Assembly: GCF_011601345.1 (NCBI RefSeq)
Contig: NZ_JAAORB010000025.1
Coordinates: 1-42,595 of the forward strand
Length of the DNA: 42,595 nt
Direction of reading: 5' to 3'
DNA from: Roseovarius gahaiensis
Lineage (GTDB): Bacteria; Pseudomonadota; Alphaproteobacteria; Rhodobacterales; Rhodobacteraceae
Part shown: positions 34,578 to 42,519 of the stretch, in pieces
Layout: every line of letters begins with the position of its first letter
Position numbering within the stretch: position 1 is the first letter of the stretch
Made by a program: the position numbers and the translations under genes
Notes under the pieces: generated by a model
The model's input: the letters and a program-made list of their open reading frames with translations, nothing else
The model's database searches: none
What the model was told of the DNA's origin: nothing

Positions 34578-34861
34578 CCGCACAAATCAGACATTTGGGC
34601 GACCCAAACCTGCATTTCTGGCTGACCCGATCCATCGCGCGCGCGGTTGATGTGAACCTGTCCGAGGCCTTGGCCACTGGCCATTTGAGCGTGCAATCAT
34701 ATACAGATTTGGTGACGCGATGCCGCAAATGTCAGCATGTTGAGAAATGTCAGTCGTGGTTGGCAAAACATGGTGGATCTGCACAGGCGGTTCCGTCGCA
34801 TTGTCCGAATGCAGATATCATCAACCGGCTTGCAGCCAATTTGAACGCTTACACCCGTTGA
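34574..34861 (+). CDS. DUF6455 family protein, copy 3 of 3
   Basis: This is a 95-residue paralogue with CRKC, EKCQSWL and SHCPN, giving C-x2-C-x5-C-x17-C. The N-terminal half, LGDPNLHFWLTRSIARAVDVNL, matches copy 2 (LGDQCHHYWLLKDMARVTDVDL) at many positions, so copies 2 and 3 form a closer pair. Its final 13 bases overlap the 3' end of the convergent DCC-protein gene. Function unknown; the conserved cysteines point to metal or redox chemistry. Confidence 0.72.
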   Translation: MTAQIRHLGDPNLHFWLTRSIARAVDVNLSEALATGHLSVQSYTDLVTRCRKCQHVEKCQSWLAKHGGSAQAVPSHCPNADIINRLAANLNAYTR

Positions 34862-35238
34862 TCGTCACGGGCTTTGCGGTGCAGCCGGCGGCGGTGCCGG
34901 TTGTAAAGCGCTGGTGCCAAAATGTAGTCGTAGATCACCGTTGCCGTTTGCCTCAGACCCGGCAGGGCAACCAGCCGTGCCACTAGCTGAAACCGTGGCA
35001 ATTGCCGCCACAGGACAATGAAAGCGTCCACACCGACAAATAGCTGGCCGTTGTGCAAAACATGCAGCCGACGCGCGGCCGCGTCGGCGTCGACGCCATA
35101 GCGGTCAAGCTCGCCTTGGTGAAGGTCGTCGAACATGATTGGCAAGTCATTGGCTTGCGCCGTTTTGCTGTAATGCGCGATTTCAGTGCTGCACACAGGG
35201 CATTGGCCGTTATACAGCACGCGGGTTTGGTCGGTCAT
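34849..35238 (-). CDS. DCC family thiol-disulfide oxidoreductase-like protein (DUF393)
   Basis: This 129-residue protein of the DCC family (YuxK type) has a thioredoxin-like fold inferred for the family. The active-site-like motif is YNGQCPVC (residues 9-16). The usual first Asp of the D-x-x-C-x-x-C pattern is replaced by Asn. The ATG at 35238 has AGGAGG six bases upstream. It converges on the DUF6455 operon with a 13-base 3' overlap, so the two may influence each other's transcription. Substrate unknown. Confidence 0.83.
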   Translation of the reverse strand: MTDQTRVLYNGQCPVCSTEIAHYSKTAQANDLPIMFDDLHQGELDRYGVDADAAARRLHVLHNGQLFVGVDAFIVLWRQLPRFQLVARLVALPGLRQTATVIYDYILAPALYNRHRRRLHRKARDDQRV

Positions 35239-35298
35239 GGTGGCCTCCTGCGATTGAGGTAGCGCAGCGCCCCCGTCAGACCAGCCGTTGCGCTGCGA

Positions 35299-35610
35299 TC
35301 AATCGCCGCCGGTTTCTTCCGATAGCCATGCTTTTGCGTCAGATGTGCAACTGGTCTCGTCCCAACTGATAACCGGCAGATCGTAAGGGTGATCGCGTTC
35401 AATAAGGCGCACGAGATCCATCCGCAAATCGGCCCTTGTTTTGAGAGTGAGTGAAACCTCGCGCTCTTCCTCGATATGGCCCTGCCAGTGAAACAGGCTG
35501 AGCACATTGGGTGTGATATTGGCGCAAGCCGCCAGTCTGGCCTTTAGCGCGTTGTTGGCCAAGGCGCGCGCATTATCAAGGTCGGGGCAGGTGGTGGTGA
35601 CATGGATCAT
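35299..35610 (-). CDS. cutA: Divalent-cation tolerance protein CutA
   Basis: CutA is a small trimeric protein linked to copper tolerance, though its exact biochemical role is unsettled. The 103-residue product starts MIHVTTTCPDLDNA with AAGGAGG six bases upstream, and carries the family signature region CANITPNVLSLFHWQG and ERDHPYDLPVI. It has its own promoter (35655-35683) and a hairpin at the very 5' end of the predicted mRNA. Confidence 0.93.
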   Translation of the reverse strand: MIHVTTTCPDLDNARALANNALKARLAACANITPNVLSLFHWQGHIEEEREVSLTLKTRADLRMDLVRLIERDHPYDLPVISWDETSCTSDAKAWLSEETGGD

Positions 35611-35630
35611 GGTGAGCCTCCTTCCGGTAT

Positions 35631-35650
35631 GGGCAAGTCGGCGCTTGCCC
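35631..35650 (-). other. 5' leader hairpin of cutA
   Basis: GGGCAAG (35631-35637) pairs with CTTGCCC (35644-35650). The predicted transcription start is near 35648, so the mRNA would begin in this stem. It could protect the 5' end or respond to a factor. Confidence 0.45.
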
Positions 35651-35654
35651 ACTC

Positions 35655-35683
35655 ACCATAACGGCGCCGAAGGGTTCTGTTAA
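35655..35683 (-). promoter_or_regulatory. Predicted promoter of cutA
   Basis: On the minus strand, TTAACA (35678-35683) and TATGGT (35655-35660) are 17 bases apart, a strong sigma-70-type match. Confidence 0.6.
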
Positions 35684-35730
35684 GAATATCCATGGCGGAG
35701 CATCCTGCCAGCCGGTTACTGTCAGCGCAT

Positions 35731-36381
35731 TTAGCTGCCTTGGGCGATCGCCGTTCCGATCCCAATGAAGAAACACGCCGAGGCAACAACGATGAACACG
35801 TGCCAAATGGCATTGGAAAACCGCAAGCTTTCCCAACAGTAAAACACCACGCCGCCAGTATAAAGTAGCCCGCCAACGGCGATCAGTCCAAGGCTTAGCC
35901 CCGGAAGGATCGGCACAAGCGGAACAAACAGCGCCAGCCCGGCCCATCCAAGCGCGACATAGGGCAGCCAGCCGGTTGTCATTTCACCGCGCGCGGCCAT
36001 CAGCTTGGCTGCCGCCCCGATCAGGGCAAAAATCCACACGATCATCAGCACCGCATAGCCAAACGCAGTGCCCAGTAGAACGCCAAGTGGCGTAAAAGTG
36101 CCCGCGATTTTGACATAAATCGCTGCATGATCCAGCCGGCGGAGAATGGGCCGTGCGGCAGTGTGCGCCGCGATGTGATAGGCGGCCGAAGCGGTCAGCA
36201 TGACAATCAAGGCGGCAGAGTAAAGGATGGTCGCAGCCAAGGTCGGCCCGTCCATCTGAAACGCCCACAAGGCGAAAAGAACAGCGATACCAGCGATCGC
36301 AGCGCCGATGCCCGCGACATGCACGATTCCATCTGCGATGCGTTCCGCGCGAGAGTAGTCAGGGTAGGACAAATCAATCAT
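35731..36381 (-). CDS. Hemolysin III family membrane protein (TrhA/YqfA, PAQR-related)
   Basis: This is a 216-residue protein with seven predicted membrane segments. It is related to the PAQR receptors; YqfA of E. coli (TrhA) is linked to membrane energy and fluidity homeostasis. The family pattern is visible in SAAYHI, DHAAIYVKIAGTFTP and the C-terminal IWHVFIVVAS, which supply a putative metal site of one Asp and three His. I took the ATG at 36381 to match family length. The AAGAGG upstream is only one base from the ATG, so the start is uncertain. Confidence 0.87.
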   Translation of the reverse strand: MIDLSYPDYSRAERIADGIVHVAGIGAAIAGIAVLFALWAFQMDGPTLAATILYSAALIVMLTASAAYHIAAHTAARPILRRLDHAAIYVKIAGTFTPLGVLLGTAFGYAVLMIVWIFALIGAAAKLMAARGEMTTGWLPYVALGWAGLALFVPLVPILPGLSLGLIAVGGLLYTGGVVFYCWESLRFSNAIWHVFIVVASACFFIGIGTAIAQGS

Positions 36382-36436
36382 GCCTCTTGGTGTGACAGAA
36401 AAACCTAAACACAAAGATAATACCAAAAGTCGAGTA

Positions 36437-36453
36437 GCCAAAACGCTTTTGGC
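36437..36453. terminator. Hairpin after rimO
   Basis: GCCAAAA (36437-36443) pairs with TTTTGGC (36447-36453) around a three-base loop, 13 bases after the rimO stop codon on the minus strand. A clear T-run is missing. Confidence 0.4.
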
Positions 36454-36466
36454 AACCGGACGCCTC

Positions 36467-37840
36467 TCAAGGCACGATTCGGCCCCACAAGTCGTATTCT
36501 CCGGCTTCGTCCACCTCGACATTTACCAAATCCCCAAAGCTCAAACCGTTTGTGCCTTCGTCGATGAACAGGCAGCCGTCGATTTCGGGGGCGTCCCCCT
36601 TGGTGCGGCAGGTGGCGATCCCATCGGCATCTATATCGTCCACGATCACCTGTTGATGGCTGCCCACCTTGGCGGCCAGTTTCGCTGCGGAAATGGCTTG
36701 GGCTTTTTCCATGAACTGATCCCAACGGTCTTGCTTGACCGCTTCGGGCACATGATCGGGCAGGTCGTTTGACCGGGCACCATCGACGTTTTCATATTTG
36801 AAACAACCGACACGGTCCAATTGCGCCTCGTCCAGCCATTCTAGCAGCGTCTGGAACTCATCCTCGGTTTCGCCGGGATAGCCGACGATAAATGTCGAAC
36901 GCAGGGTGATATCTGGGCAATCGCGCCGCCATGCGGCGATTTCGTCCAGCGTTTTTGCCGCCGCGGCGGGGCGCGCCATGCGTTTCAATGTGTCAGGGTG
37001 GGCATGTTGAAAGGGAATGTCCAGATAAGGCAGCACCAGCCCCTCGGCCATCAGCGGTATCAACTGCCGGACATGCGGGTAGGGATATACATAGTGCAGC
37101 CGCACCCATGCCCCAAGCGCCCCAAGATCGCGGGCCAAATCGGTGATATGCGCCCGATGCCCGCCGGTTTCGGCATGTTTGGTGTCAACGCCATAGGCCG
37201 ATGTATCTTGCGAAATCACCAGCAATTCGCGCACGCCGTTCTCAACCAGTTTTTCGGCTTCGCGGATCACAGCATGGGCCGGGCGGCTGGCCAGTTTTCC
37301 GCGCATATCGGGGATGATGCAGAATTTGCATTTGTGATTGCAGCCCTCGGAAATTTTCAAATAGCTGTAGTGCCGCGGCGTCAGCTTGACGCCGCTGGAC
37401 GGCAGCAGATCAACAAACGGATCGGGCGCAGGCGGCACGGCGGAATGCACCGCATCCAGCACCTGTTCGTATTGGTGTGGGCCGGTGACCGCCAAAACCT
37501 TGGGATGGGCCCCAGTGATATAGTCCGGCTCGGCGCCCAAGCATCCGGTCACGATCACGCGACCGTTCTCGGCAAGGGCCTCGCCGATGGCGTCAAGCGA
37601 TTCCGCCTTGGCCGAATCAAGAAAGCCGCAGGTATTCACGATCACTGCATCGGCGCCGGAATAGTCCGGCGAGATGCCATAGCCCTCGGCGCGCAGCCGG
37701 GTCAGGATGCGTTCGCTGTCGACAAGTGCCTTGGGACAGCCAAGGCTGACCATGCCGATGGTCGGCTGGTCCTTGCGGGTGGATTGCGTCACGCGGGCGC
37801 GGGCCAGATCAGGCCGCAGATCGGGGGGATTGGTGCTCAT
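36467..37840 (-). CDS. rimO: Ribosomal protein uS12 methylthiotransferase RimO
   Basis: RimO is a radical-SAM enzyme that adds a methylthio group to the conserved Asp of ribosomal protein S12. The 457-residue product has the N-terminal UPF0004 domain with auxiliary-cluster Cys35, Cys71 and Cys100, the radical-SAM motif C-x3-C-x2-C at Cys167, Cys171 and Cys174 (CNHKCKFC), and the TRAM domain at the C terminus. [14 protein letters not shown] and [11 protein letters not shown] are RimO-specific. A TATATG element seven bases before the start hints at leaderless transcription. It diverges from asmA. Confidence 0.95.
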   Translation of the reverse strand: MSTNPPDLRPDLARARVTQSTRKDQPTIGMVSLGCPKALVDSERILTRLRAEGYGISPDYSGADAVIVNTCGFLDSAKAESLDAIGEALAENGRVIVTGCLGAEPDYITGAHPKVLAVTGPHQYEQVLDAVHSAVPPAPDPFVDLLPSSGVKLTPRHYSYLKISEGCNHKCKFCIIPDMRGKLASRPAHAVIREAEKLVENGVRELLVISQDTSAYGVDTKHAETGGHRAHITDLARDLGALGAWVRLHYVYPYPHVRQLIPLMAEGLVLPYLDIPFQHAHPDTLKRMARPAAAAKTLDEIAAWRRDCPDITLRSTFIVGYPGETEDEFQTLLEWLDEAQLDRVGCFKYENVDGARSNDLPDHVPEAVKQDRWDQFMEKAQAISAAKLAAKVGSHQQVIVDDIDADGIATCRTKGDAPEIDGCLFIDEGTNGLSFGDLVNVEVDEAGEYDLWGRIVP

Positions 37841-37943
37841 CCTTGGGCATATAATCCAGCACAGCCCCTGCGGGAAGGGAAAAGCGGTTGTTGGGGAAAC
37901 CGCGCCCGCCTACATTTGCGCCAACCGGTAAAGGAGAATGAGT

Positions 37944-39941
37944 ATGCGTTGGATCGTGCGGTTGGTGGCTCTGGTGGTGGTGTTGGCGGTCGTCGCCATC
38001 GCATCCTTGTTTCTTTTGCCCGGCGACAGGATCGCGCGCATCGCGGCTGACCAGATCACGAACGCGACAGGCCGCCAAGTGACGATGACAGGCGACACGA
38101 CAGTCAGTTTTTACCCCGTGCTTGGGGTCAGCACAGGGGCGGTCACGGTGGCCAATGCCGATTGGTCCGAGAGCGGGCCGATGCTGACCGCCGAAAGCCT
38201 GAAGATCGGGGTCGAGCCTATGGCCCTGTTCGGCCGCGATATTCGAATCACTGGCCTAGAGGCTGTCAAACCGGAAATCCTGCTGGAACGCGCCGCAGAC
38301 GGGCGTGTGAACTGGGAAATCGGCGTCGAAGGTGTGGCGGCATCCGGTCAGGCCCCTGAGGGGCAAGTCGCCCGCTCGGAACGTCTGTCGCTAACCTTGG
38401 ATCGGGCTCTGATCAGTGATGCCGCCATCCGCTACGTTGACCATGAAACCGACGAGCGTTTCGATTTGCGCGATATGAGTCTTGATTTGCGGTGGCCGGA
38501 TTATGACGGCGCTGCCACGTTCGAGGCGTCAGGCACCCTTGCCGGTCAGCCCGTGAACGTTGCAGGGCAATTGGAAAAGGTCGGCCATTTTATCGACGGC
38601 GGGGTATCGGATATTCAGGCGACGGTGTCGGCCTCTGGTGGCACGATCGCTTTCGATGGCCAAGCCGGTGCGCAGCCGCAACTGGGCGGGCGCCTGACCG
38701 CTGATCTGAACAATACCGCAGCGTTTTTGGCCGCGTTCGGCGTGTCGGGCGTTGATATTCCTGATGGCCTTGGCCGGGCCCTGTCCCTGTCGGGTGACCT
38801 GACGTTGACCCCAGATTTGCGCCTGTCGTTGCGCAATACCACGCTTGGGCTGGACCAAAACCGTCTGACCGGGGCGGCAGATATCCATCTGGGCGGGGAC
38901 AAACCGCAGGTGAACGCGCAACTCAACGCTGACGCCTTGGACTTTTCGGCGCTGGCCGCATCCTCGGGCGGCGATACTGGCGGTGGCGGCACAGGGGGGG
39001 GCTCTGTGCCGGTTGAGGGGTGGTCGAAAGCACCGATTGACGCCAGTGCCTTGGCCTTGGCCGATGCCGAGGTCGCGCTGGTGGCCGACAGCGTGGATCT
39101 TGGCGATTTCAAACTGGGAAAAACCCGCAGCCTGATCACGTTGGATCGGTCGCGCGCGGTGTTCGAACTGCGCGAGTTGCGGGCCTATAGCGGGCTGATC
39201 ACCGGGCAGTTTGTGATGAACAATCGCTCTGGTCTGTCGGTGGGCGGCCAGATGACGGCCGCCGACATTGATTTGGAAAGCTTTCTGGCGGACGCGGTAG
39301 ATATTTCACGCTTTGCGACCACCGGCGATGCCGAGATCAGCTTTCTGGGTGTCGGGCAATCCTTGCACGCGATCATGAACAGCTTGAAAGGCGATGGGGC
39401 GCTCAAGACCGGGCGTGGCGTGATTTCCGGCATTGATCTGGATCGGTTGATGCGGTCAGGCGATTTTGGCGATGGCACCACCGTGTTCGACAGCCTGAGC
39501 GCCAGTTTCACGATGGAGCAGGGCAATCTGTTCAACTCGGATCTGTTGCTGAGCTTGCCCTTGGCGCGTGCGCGCGGTGAAGGGCGCATTGGTTTGGGCG
39601 CGCGCGACATAGATTACCTGTTCACACCCTCCTTGCTGGAAGGTGAAAACCGCAAGGGGCTGGCCATTCCTGTGCGGGTCCGTGGACCGTGGTCAAACCC
39701 AAAAATCACGCCCGATCTGGAAAAGGCGATCGACCTGAACCTGAAAGCGGAAAAAGAAAAGCTGGAACAGAAAGTGCGTGAAGAGCGCAAAAAACTTGAA
39801 GCGCAGGCCGAGGAAGAAGTGAACAAGACCATCGAGAAAGAGCTTGGCGTTACGGTCGACGAAGGTCAGTCCTTGGAAGATGCGCTCAGGAAAAAACTCG
39901 AAGACGAGGCCGCAAAAGGCCTGTTGAAGCTGTTTGAATAA
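37944..39941 (+). CDS. AsmA family protein
   Basis: AsmA-type proteins are inner-membrane-anchored, bridge-like proteins linked to outer-membrane assembly and phospholipid transport. I chose the second ATG (37944), because AAGGAG (37931-37936) is then seven bases upstream rather than one. The 665-residue product has one N-terminal membrane helix, the AsmA N-terminal region with FYPVLGVSTGAVTVANADWS and the central AsmA_2 repeat region. The highly charged C-terminal coiled coil, about residues 590-650, is followed by a short end helix. A Gly-rich segment near residue 355 breaks the middle. A convergent terminator lies before gcrA. Confidence 0.88.
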   Translation: MRWIVRLVALVVVLAVVAIASLFLLPGDRIARIAADQITNATGRQVTMTGDTTVSFYPVLGVSTGAVTVANADWSESGPMLTAESLKIGVEPMALFGRDIRITGLEAVKPEILLERAADGRVNWEIGVEGVAASGQAPEGQVARSERLSLTLDRALISDAAIRYVDHETDERFDLRDMSLDLRWPDYDGAATFEASGTLAGQPVNVAGQLEKVGHFIDGGVSDIQATVSASGGTIAFDGQAGAQPQLGGRLTADLNNTAAFLAAFGVSGVDIPDGLGRALSLSGDLTLTPDLRLSLRNTTLGLDQNRLTGAADIHLGGDKPQVNAQLNADALDFSALAASSGGDTGGGGTGGGSVPVEGWSKAPIDASALALADAEVALVADSVDLGDFKLGKTRSLITLDRSRAVFELRELRAYSGLITGQFVMNNRSGLSVGGQMTAADIDLESFLADAVDISRFATTGDAEISFLGVGQSLHAIMNSLKGDGALKTGRGVISGIDLDRLMRSGDFGDGTTVFDSLSASFTMEQGNLFNSDLLLSLPLARARGEGRIGLGARDIDYLFTPSLLEGENRKGLAIPVRVRGPWSNPKITPDLEKAIDLNLKAEKEKLEQKVREERKKLEAQAEEEVNKTIEKELGVTVDEGQSLEDALRKKLEDEAAKGLLKLFE

Positions 39942-39944
39942 AAA

Positions 39945-39975
39945 ACCGGGCGTATCTGCATAGGATACGCCCGGT
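39945..39975. terminator. Convergent terminator between asmA and gcrA
   Basis: ACCGGGCGTATC (39945-39956) pairs perfectly with GATACGCCCGGT (39964-39975). On the minus strand it is followed by TTTTTATT, so it is strongest for gcrA. Confidence 0.8.
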
Positions 39976-40004
39976 CGGACAATCATGATCGTTGATCTGA
40001 TGAT

Positions 40005-40610
40005 TTATCTTTTACGGTCGCGGCGTGAACTCATGGGTTGGAAGGCGACACCGACATGGGCCTCGCAATAGGGCTTGCCGGATTGCACGGACAGGCCACA
40101 AAACCAGAAATCATCGGTGGCGGGGTCGCCCACGGGCCATTTGCAGGTCCGTTCGGTCAACTCCATCAAGGATAGCCTTTTCGCCTTTTTCTCGACTTCG
40201 CTGACTTTGGCCAAAGCGGCCGGGTCAATTTCATTGGTCGAGGGTTGCGGCGGCAAAGGCTGGCCGGCGGGAATGATCTGTCTGACCCGTGAAACCGGTG
40301 CCGCAGGCGCGGCTTCTGGGGCCTCCTCAACCGTGGGTTTGGGCTCGGGCTTTGGCGCAGGTTTCGGCGCAGGTTTGGCTTTGGCCTCGGGCTTGGGGGC
40401 TGACGGCTTTGGCTTGGGCGCGCTCTCGGCCGGGGCCGTCGCTGCCGCTGCGCCGCCCGATCCGTTGCGGTTGGACAGGCCAAGGCGATGCACCTTGCCG
40501 ATCACCGCGTTGCGGGTGACCCCCCCCAATTCCTTGGCGATCTGGCTGGCGGACTGACCCTCGCCCCAAAGTTTTTTCAGCAATTCGACGCGTTCGTCGC
40601 TCCAGGACAT
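40005..40610 (-). CDS. gcrA: GcrA family cell-cycle transcription regulator
   Basis: GcrA binds sigma-70 RNA polymerase and promoters methylated at GANTC by CcrM, controlling cell-cycle genes in alphaproteobacteria. The 201-residue protein starts MSWSDERVELLKKLWGEGQSASQIAKELGG, the helix-turn-helix DNA-binding domain of the family. A long Ala/Pro/Lys/Glu-rich linker (about residues 50-130) follows. The C-terminal sigma-binding part holds TERTCKWPVGD, FWFCGL and PYCEAH. It is somewhat longer than the 173-residue Caulobacter protein because of the linker. CcrM is not in the window. Confidence 0.92.
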   Translation of the reverse strand: MSWSDERVELLKKLWGEGQSASQIAKELGGVTRNAVIGKVHRLGLSNRNGSGGAAAATAPAESAPKPKPSAPKPEAKAKPAPKPAPKPEPKPTVEEAPEAAPAAPVSRVRQIIPAGQPLPPQPSTNEIDPAALAKVSEVEKKAKRLSLMELTERTCKWPVGDPATDDFWFCGLSVQSGKPYCEAHVGVAFQPMSSRRDRKR

Positions 40611-40742
40611 GGTGCTTTTCCTATCTCAAAAGGCGGCCGGTTGCCCGCGCCGCCCTGCAAAATCCATTATCAGCCCTATTCTAATCACTCACCGGTAAGT
40701 TACAAGGCATCGAATCAACCACGTTCCACGATTGGGGTAAGC

Positions 40743-41546
40743 ATGTCGGACAGCTGGGAAATGGGCACACGTCGTTTTGGTCGGGTGAACTGGCTTGGCC
40801 TTTATACCTTGGCGTCGCGCGAGGTGCAGCGGTTTCTGGCGGTTTGGACACAAACCTTGCTGGCGCCGTTGGTGACCGGGGGGTTGTTCATGGTGATCTT
40901 TTCAATCGCCATCGGCCCGCGCCGCGGTGATGTGATGGGGGTGGATTTCACCACCTTCATCGCGCCGGGGATCATGATGATGACGGTGATTCAAAACGCG
41001 TTCGCCAACACGTCGTCGTCTATCGTGATCTCCAAGGTGCAGGGCAATATCGTTGATACGCTGATGCCGCCGATCAGCCCCGGCGAAATGGTGATTGGCT
41101 ATATGGCGGGCGGTGTCGCGCGCGGCCTGTTCGTTGCGGTGGCAATTGCCGTCGGGTTTTTCGTTGTTCTGGGTCTGGTGCCGGCGCATCCGGTCTGGGC
41201 GCTGGTTTTCGTCCTGCTGGGCGCGTCTTTTTTATCCGGGCTTGGTATGGTCGCTGGCATATTCGCCAATAAATTCGATCAGATGGCGGCGATCACCAAT
41301 TTCGTGGTGACGCCTTTGGCGTTTTTGTCGGGCACTTTCTATTCCGTTCAGGCGCTGCCGCCTGTTTTGAACGAGATCACCCATTTCAACCCGATTTTCT
41401 ATATGATCGACGGCGTGCGTTTCGGGATGATCGGAGTGTCGGACAGCTCACCTTGGTTGGGGCTGGCTGTGGCAATTAGCGCAACAGTTGCGATTCTTCT
41501 GGTCGCTTGGGCTATGTTTCGGCGCGGCTATCGACTCAAGGCGTAA
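40743..41546 (+). CDS. ABC-2 type transporter permease (YadH-like)
   Basis: This is a 267-residue membrane protein with six predicted helices of the ABC-2 permease type, which exports lipids, polysaccharides or drugs with a separate ATPase. The start at 40743 (MSDSWEMGTRRFGRVN) is the first consistent one; a longer in-frame reading covers non-conserved sequence. The conserved FLSGTFYSVQALP and NPIFYMIDGVRFG segments match YadH. No ATPase gene is next to it here; the next gene is a convergent cut fragment 12 bases away. A GANTC site (GAATC, 40712-40716) lies upstream. Confidence 0.88.
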   Translation: MSDSWEMGTRRFGRVNWLGLYTLASREVQRFLAVWTQTLLAPLVTGGLFMVIFSIAIGPRRGDVMGVDFTTFIAPGIMMMTVIQNAFANTSSSIVISKVQGNIVDTLMPPISPGEMVIGYMAGGVARGLFVAVAIAVGFFVVLGLVPAHPVWALVFVLLGASFLSGLGMVAGIFANKFDQMAAITNFVVTPLAFLSGTFYSVQALPPVLNEITHFNPIFYMIDGVRFGMIGVSDSSPWLGLAVAISATVAILLVAWAMFRRGYRLKA

Positions 41547-41557
41547 GGCCGGTGCGC

Positions 41558-42519
41558 TCAGGTCGCCAAAAGCAGCAGCGGCAATATCCCCAACGCCAGC
41601 AGCAGGCCCATTTCGCCACCGCCACCGCCGCCATCGTCCCCAAGGGCACCCAACAGGCTTGCGGTGTCGCTGTCTTCGTCGCTATCGTCACTATCGTCGG
41701 GGGGAATGCTGGGTAGCTCTTCTTCAGCAGCTTCGACCGCGCTTAAGACCGACTCGGTATAGGTCGGGCTGGACATCTCCATCACCAAAATCTCGTGCGG
41801 GGCCAGATCAGCAATCAGCACACCGTCTTCAATCAGATCGGCAGAGTTTTCCTGTGTGACAACCGGGGCCGACGCGGAGGCGGTTGGGTTGCTGCCCTCT
41901 TCGACCCCAAGTCGTGTGATGGACACATCGCCGGTGTCAGAGACAAGGTTGTTGAAATCAACGATTTGTTCCGAAGGTTCGTCGGATTTGGAGGCAAGGA
42001 ATGTGACAAAACGGTCTTCGGCGTAGAAGGCATGAACATCTGCTGTTTCGCCTTCGATTTCGGTCTCACGGCCTTCGCTACCTTCCAGGGACAACGGTTG
42101 TGTGCCGGGCAGCGTGTCTTTCATCAAACGGAACATTTCACCGGCCAGATCAACGTTTTCATTGCCGTCGACCCCGGTTAGGCCGGTGCGGCTTTCCATT
42201 TGCACAGGCCAGACATGGGCTGCGTCAACACTACCCCAATCGAAGGCTTCCATGATGTTGAGCATCTCATGCGCCTGCTTGAGACCGTATTCTTCCTCTC
42301 GTGTCTCGTCGACCGTGCGTTTAAGGTTCCATTCGGTTGCGTAAACCTGCAGGTCGGGGACTTGCTGCAGCCATGTGTCCTTGATCTGAGAAAGCTCGAA
42401 ATAGCGGCTGTTAGGGGCATCTTCGCCTTTGGAGTAGACATGCACAGCGACCCCATCGACGGCCTCTTGTTCGGTCTCGTCGAACTCGTTCAGCAAAATC
42501 TCGTTGTTCACTTTCCACC
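41558..42519 (-). pseudogene. Glycoside-hydrolase-like surface protein, 5' part cut off by IS630
   Basis: The 3' part of a gene is interrupted at 42520 by the IS end; the reading frame stays open from the TA target (Trp-Lys-Val-Asn-Asn-Glu). The first GTG (42511) would give 317 residues. The remaining sequence resembles the second half of a clan-A-like glycoside hydrolase barrel. AVDGVAVHVYS and YATEWNLKR carry a putative nucleophile Glu60, followed by VDAAHVWPVQ and a beta-sandwich-like region. The C terminus is acidic (PPDDSDDSDEDSD), then Gly6, then a hydrophobic tail with no final charge, like a surface sorting or anchoring signal. The enzyme identity is an inference. Confidence 0.65.

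Noticed and set aside
37938..37943. First ATG as the asmA start
   Set aside because: The ribosome-binding site is one base away from it, and seven bases from the second ATG.
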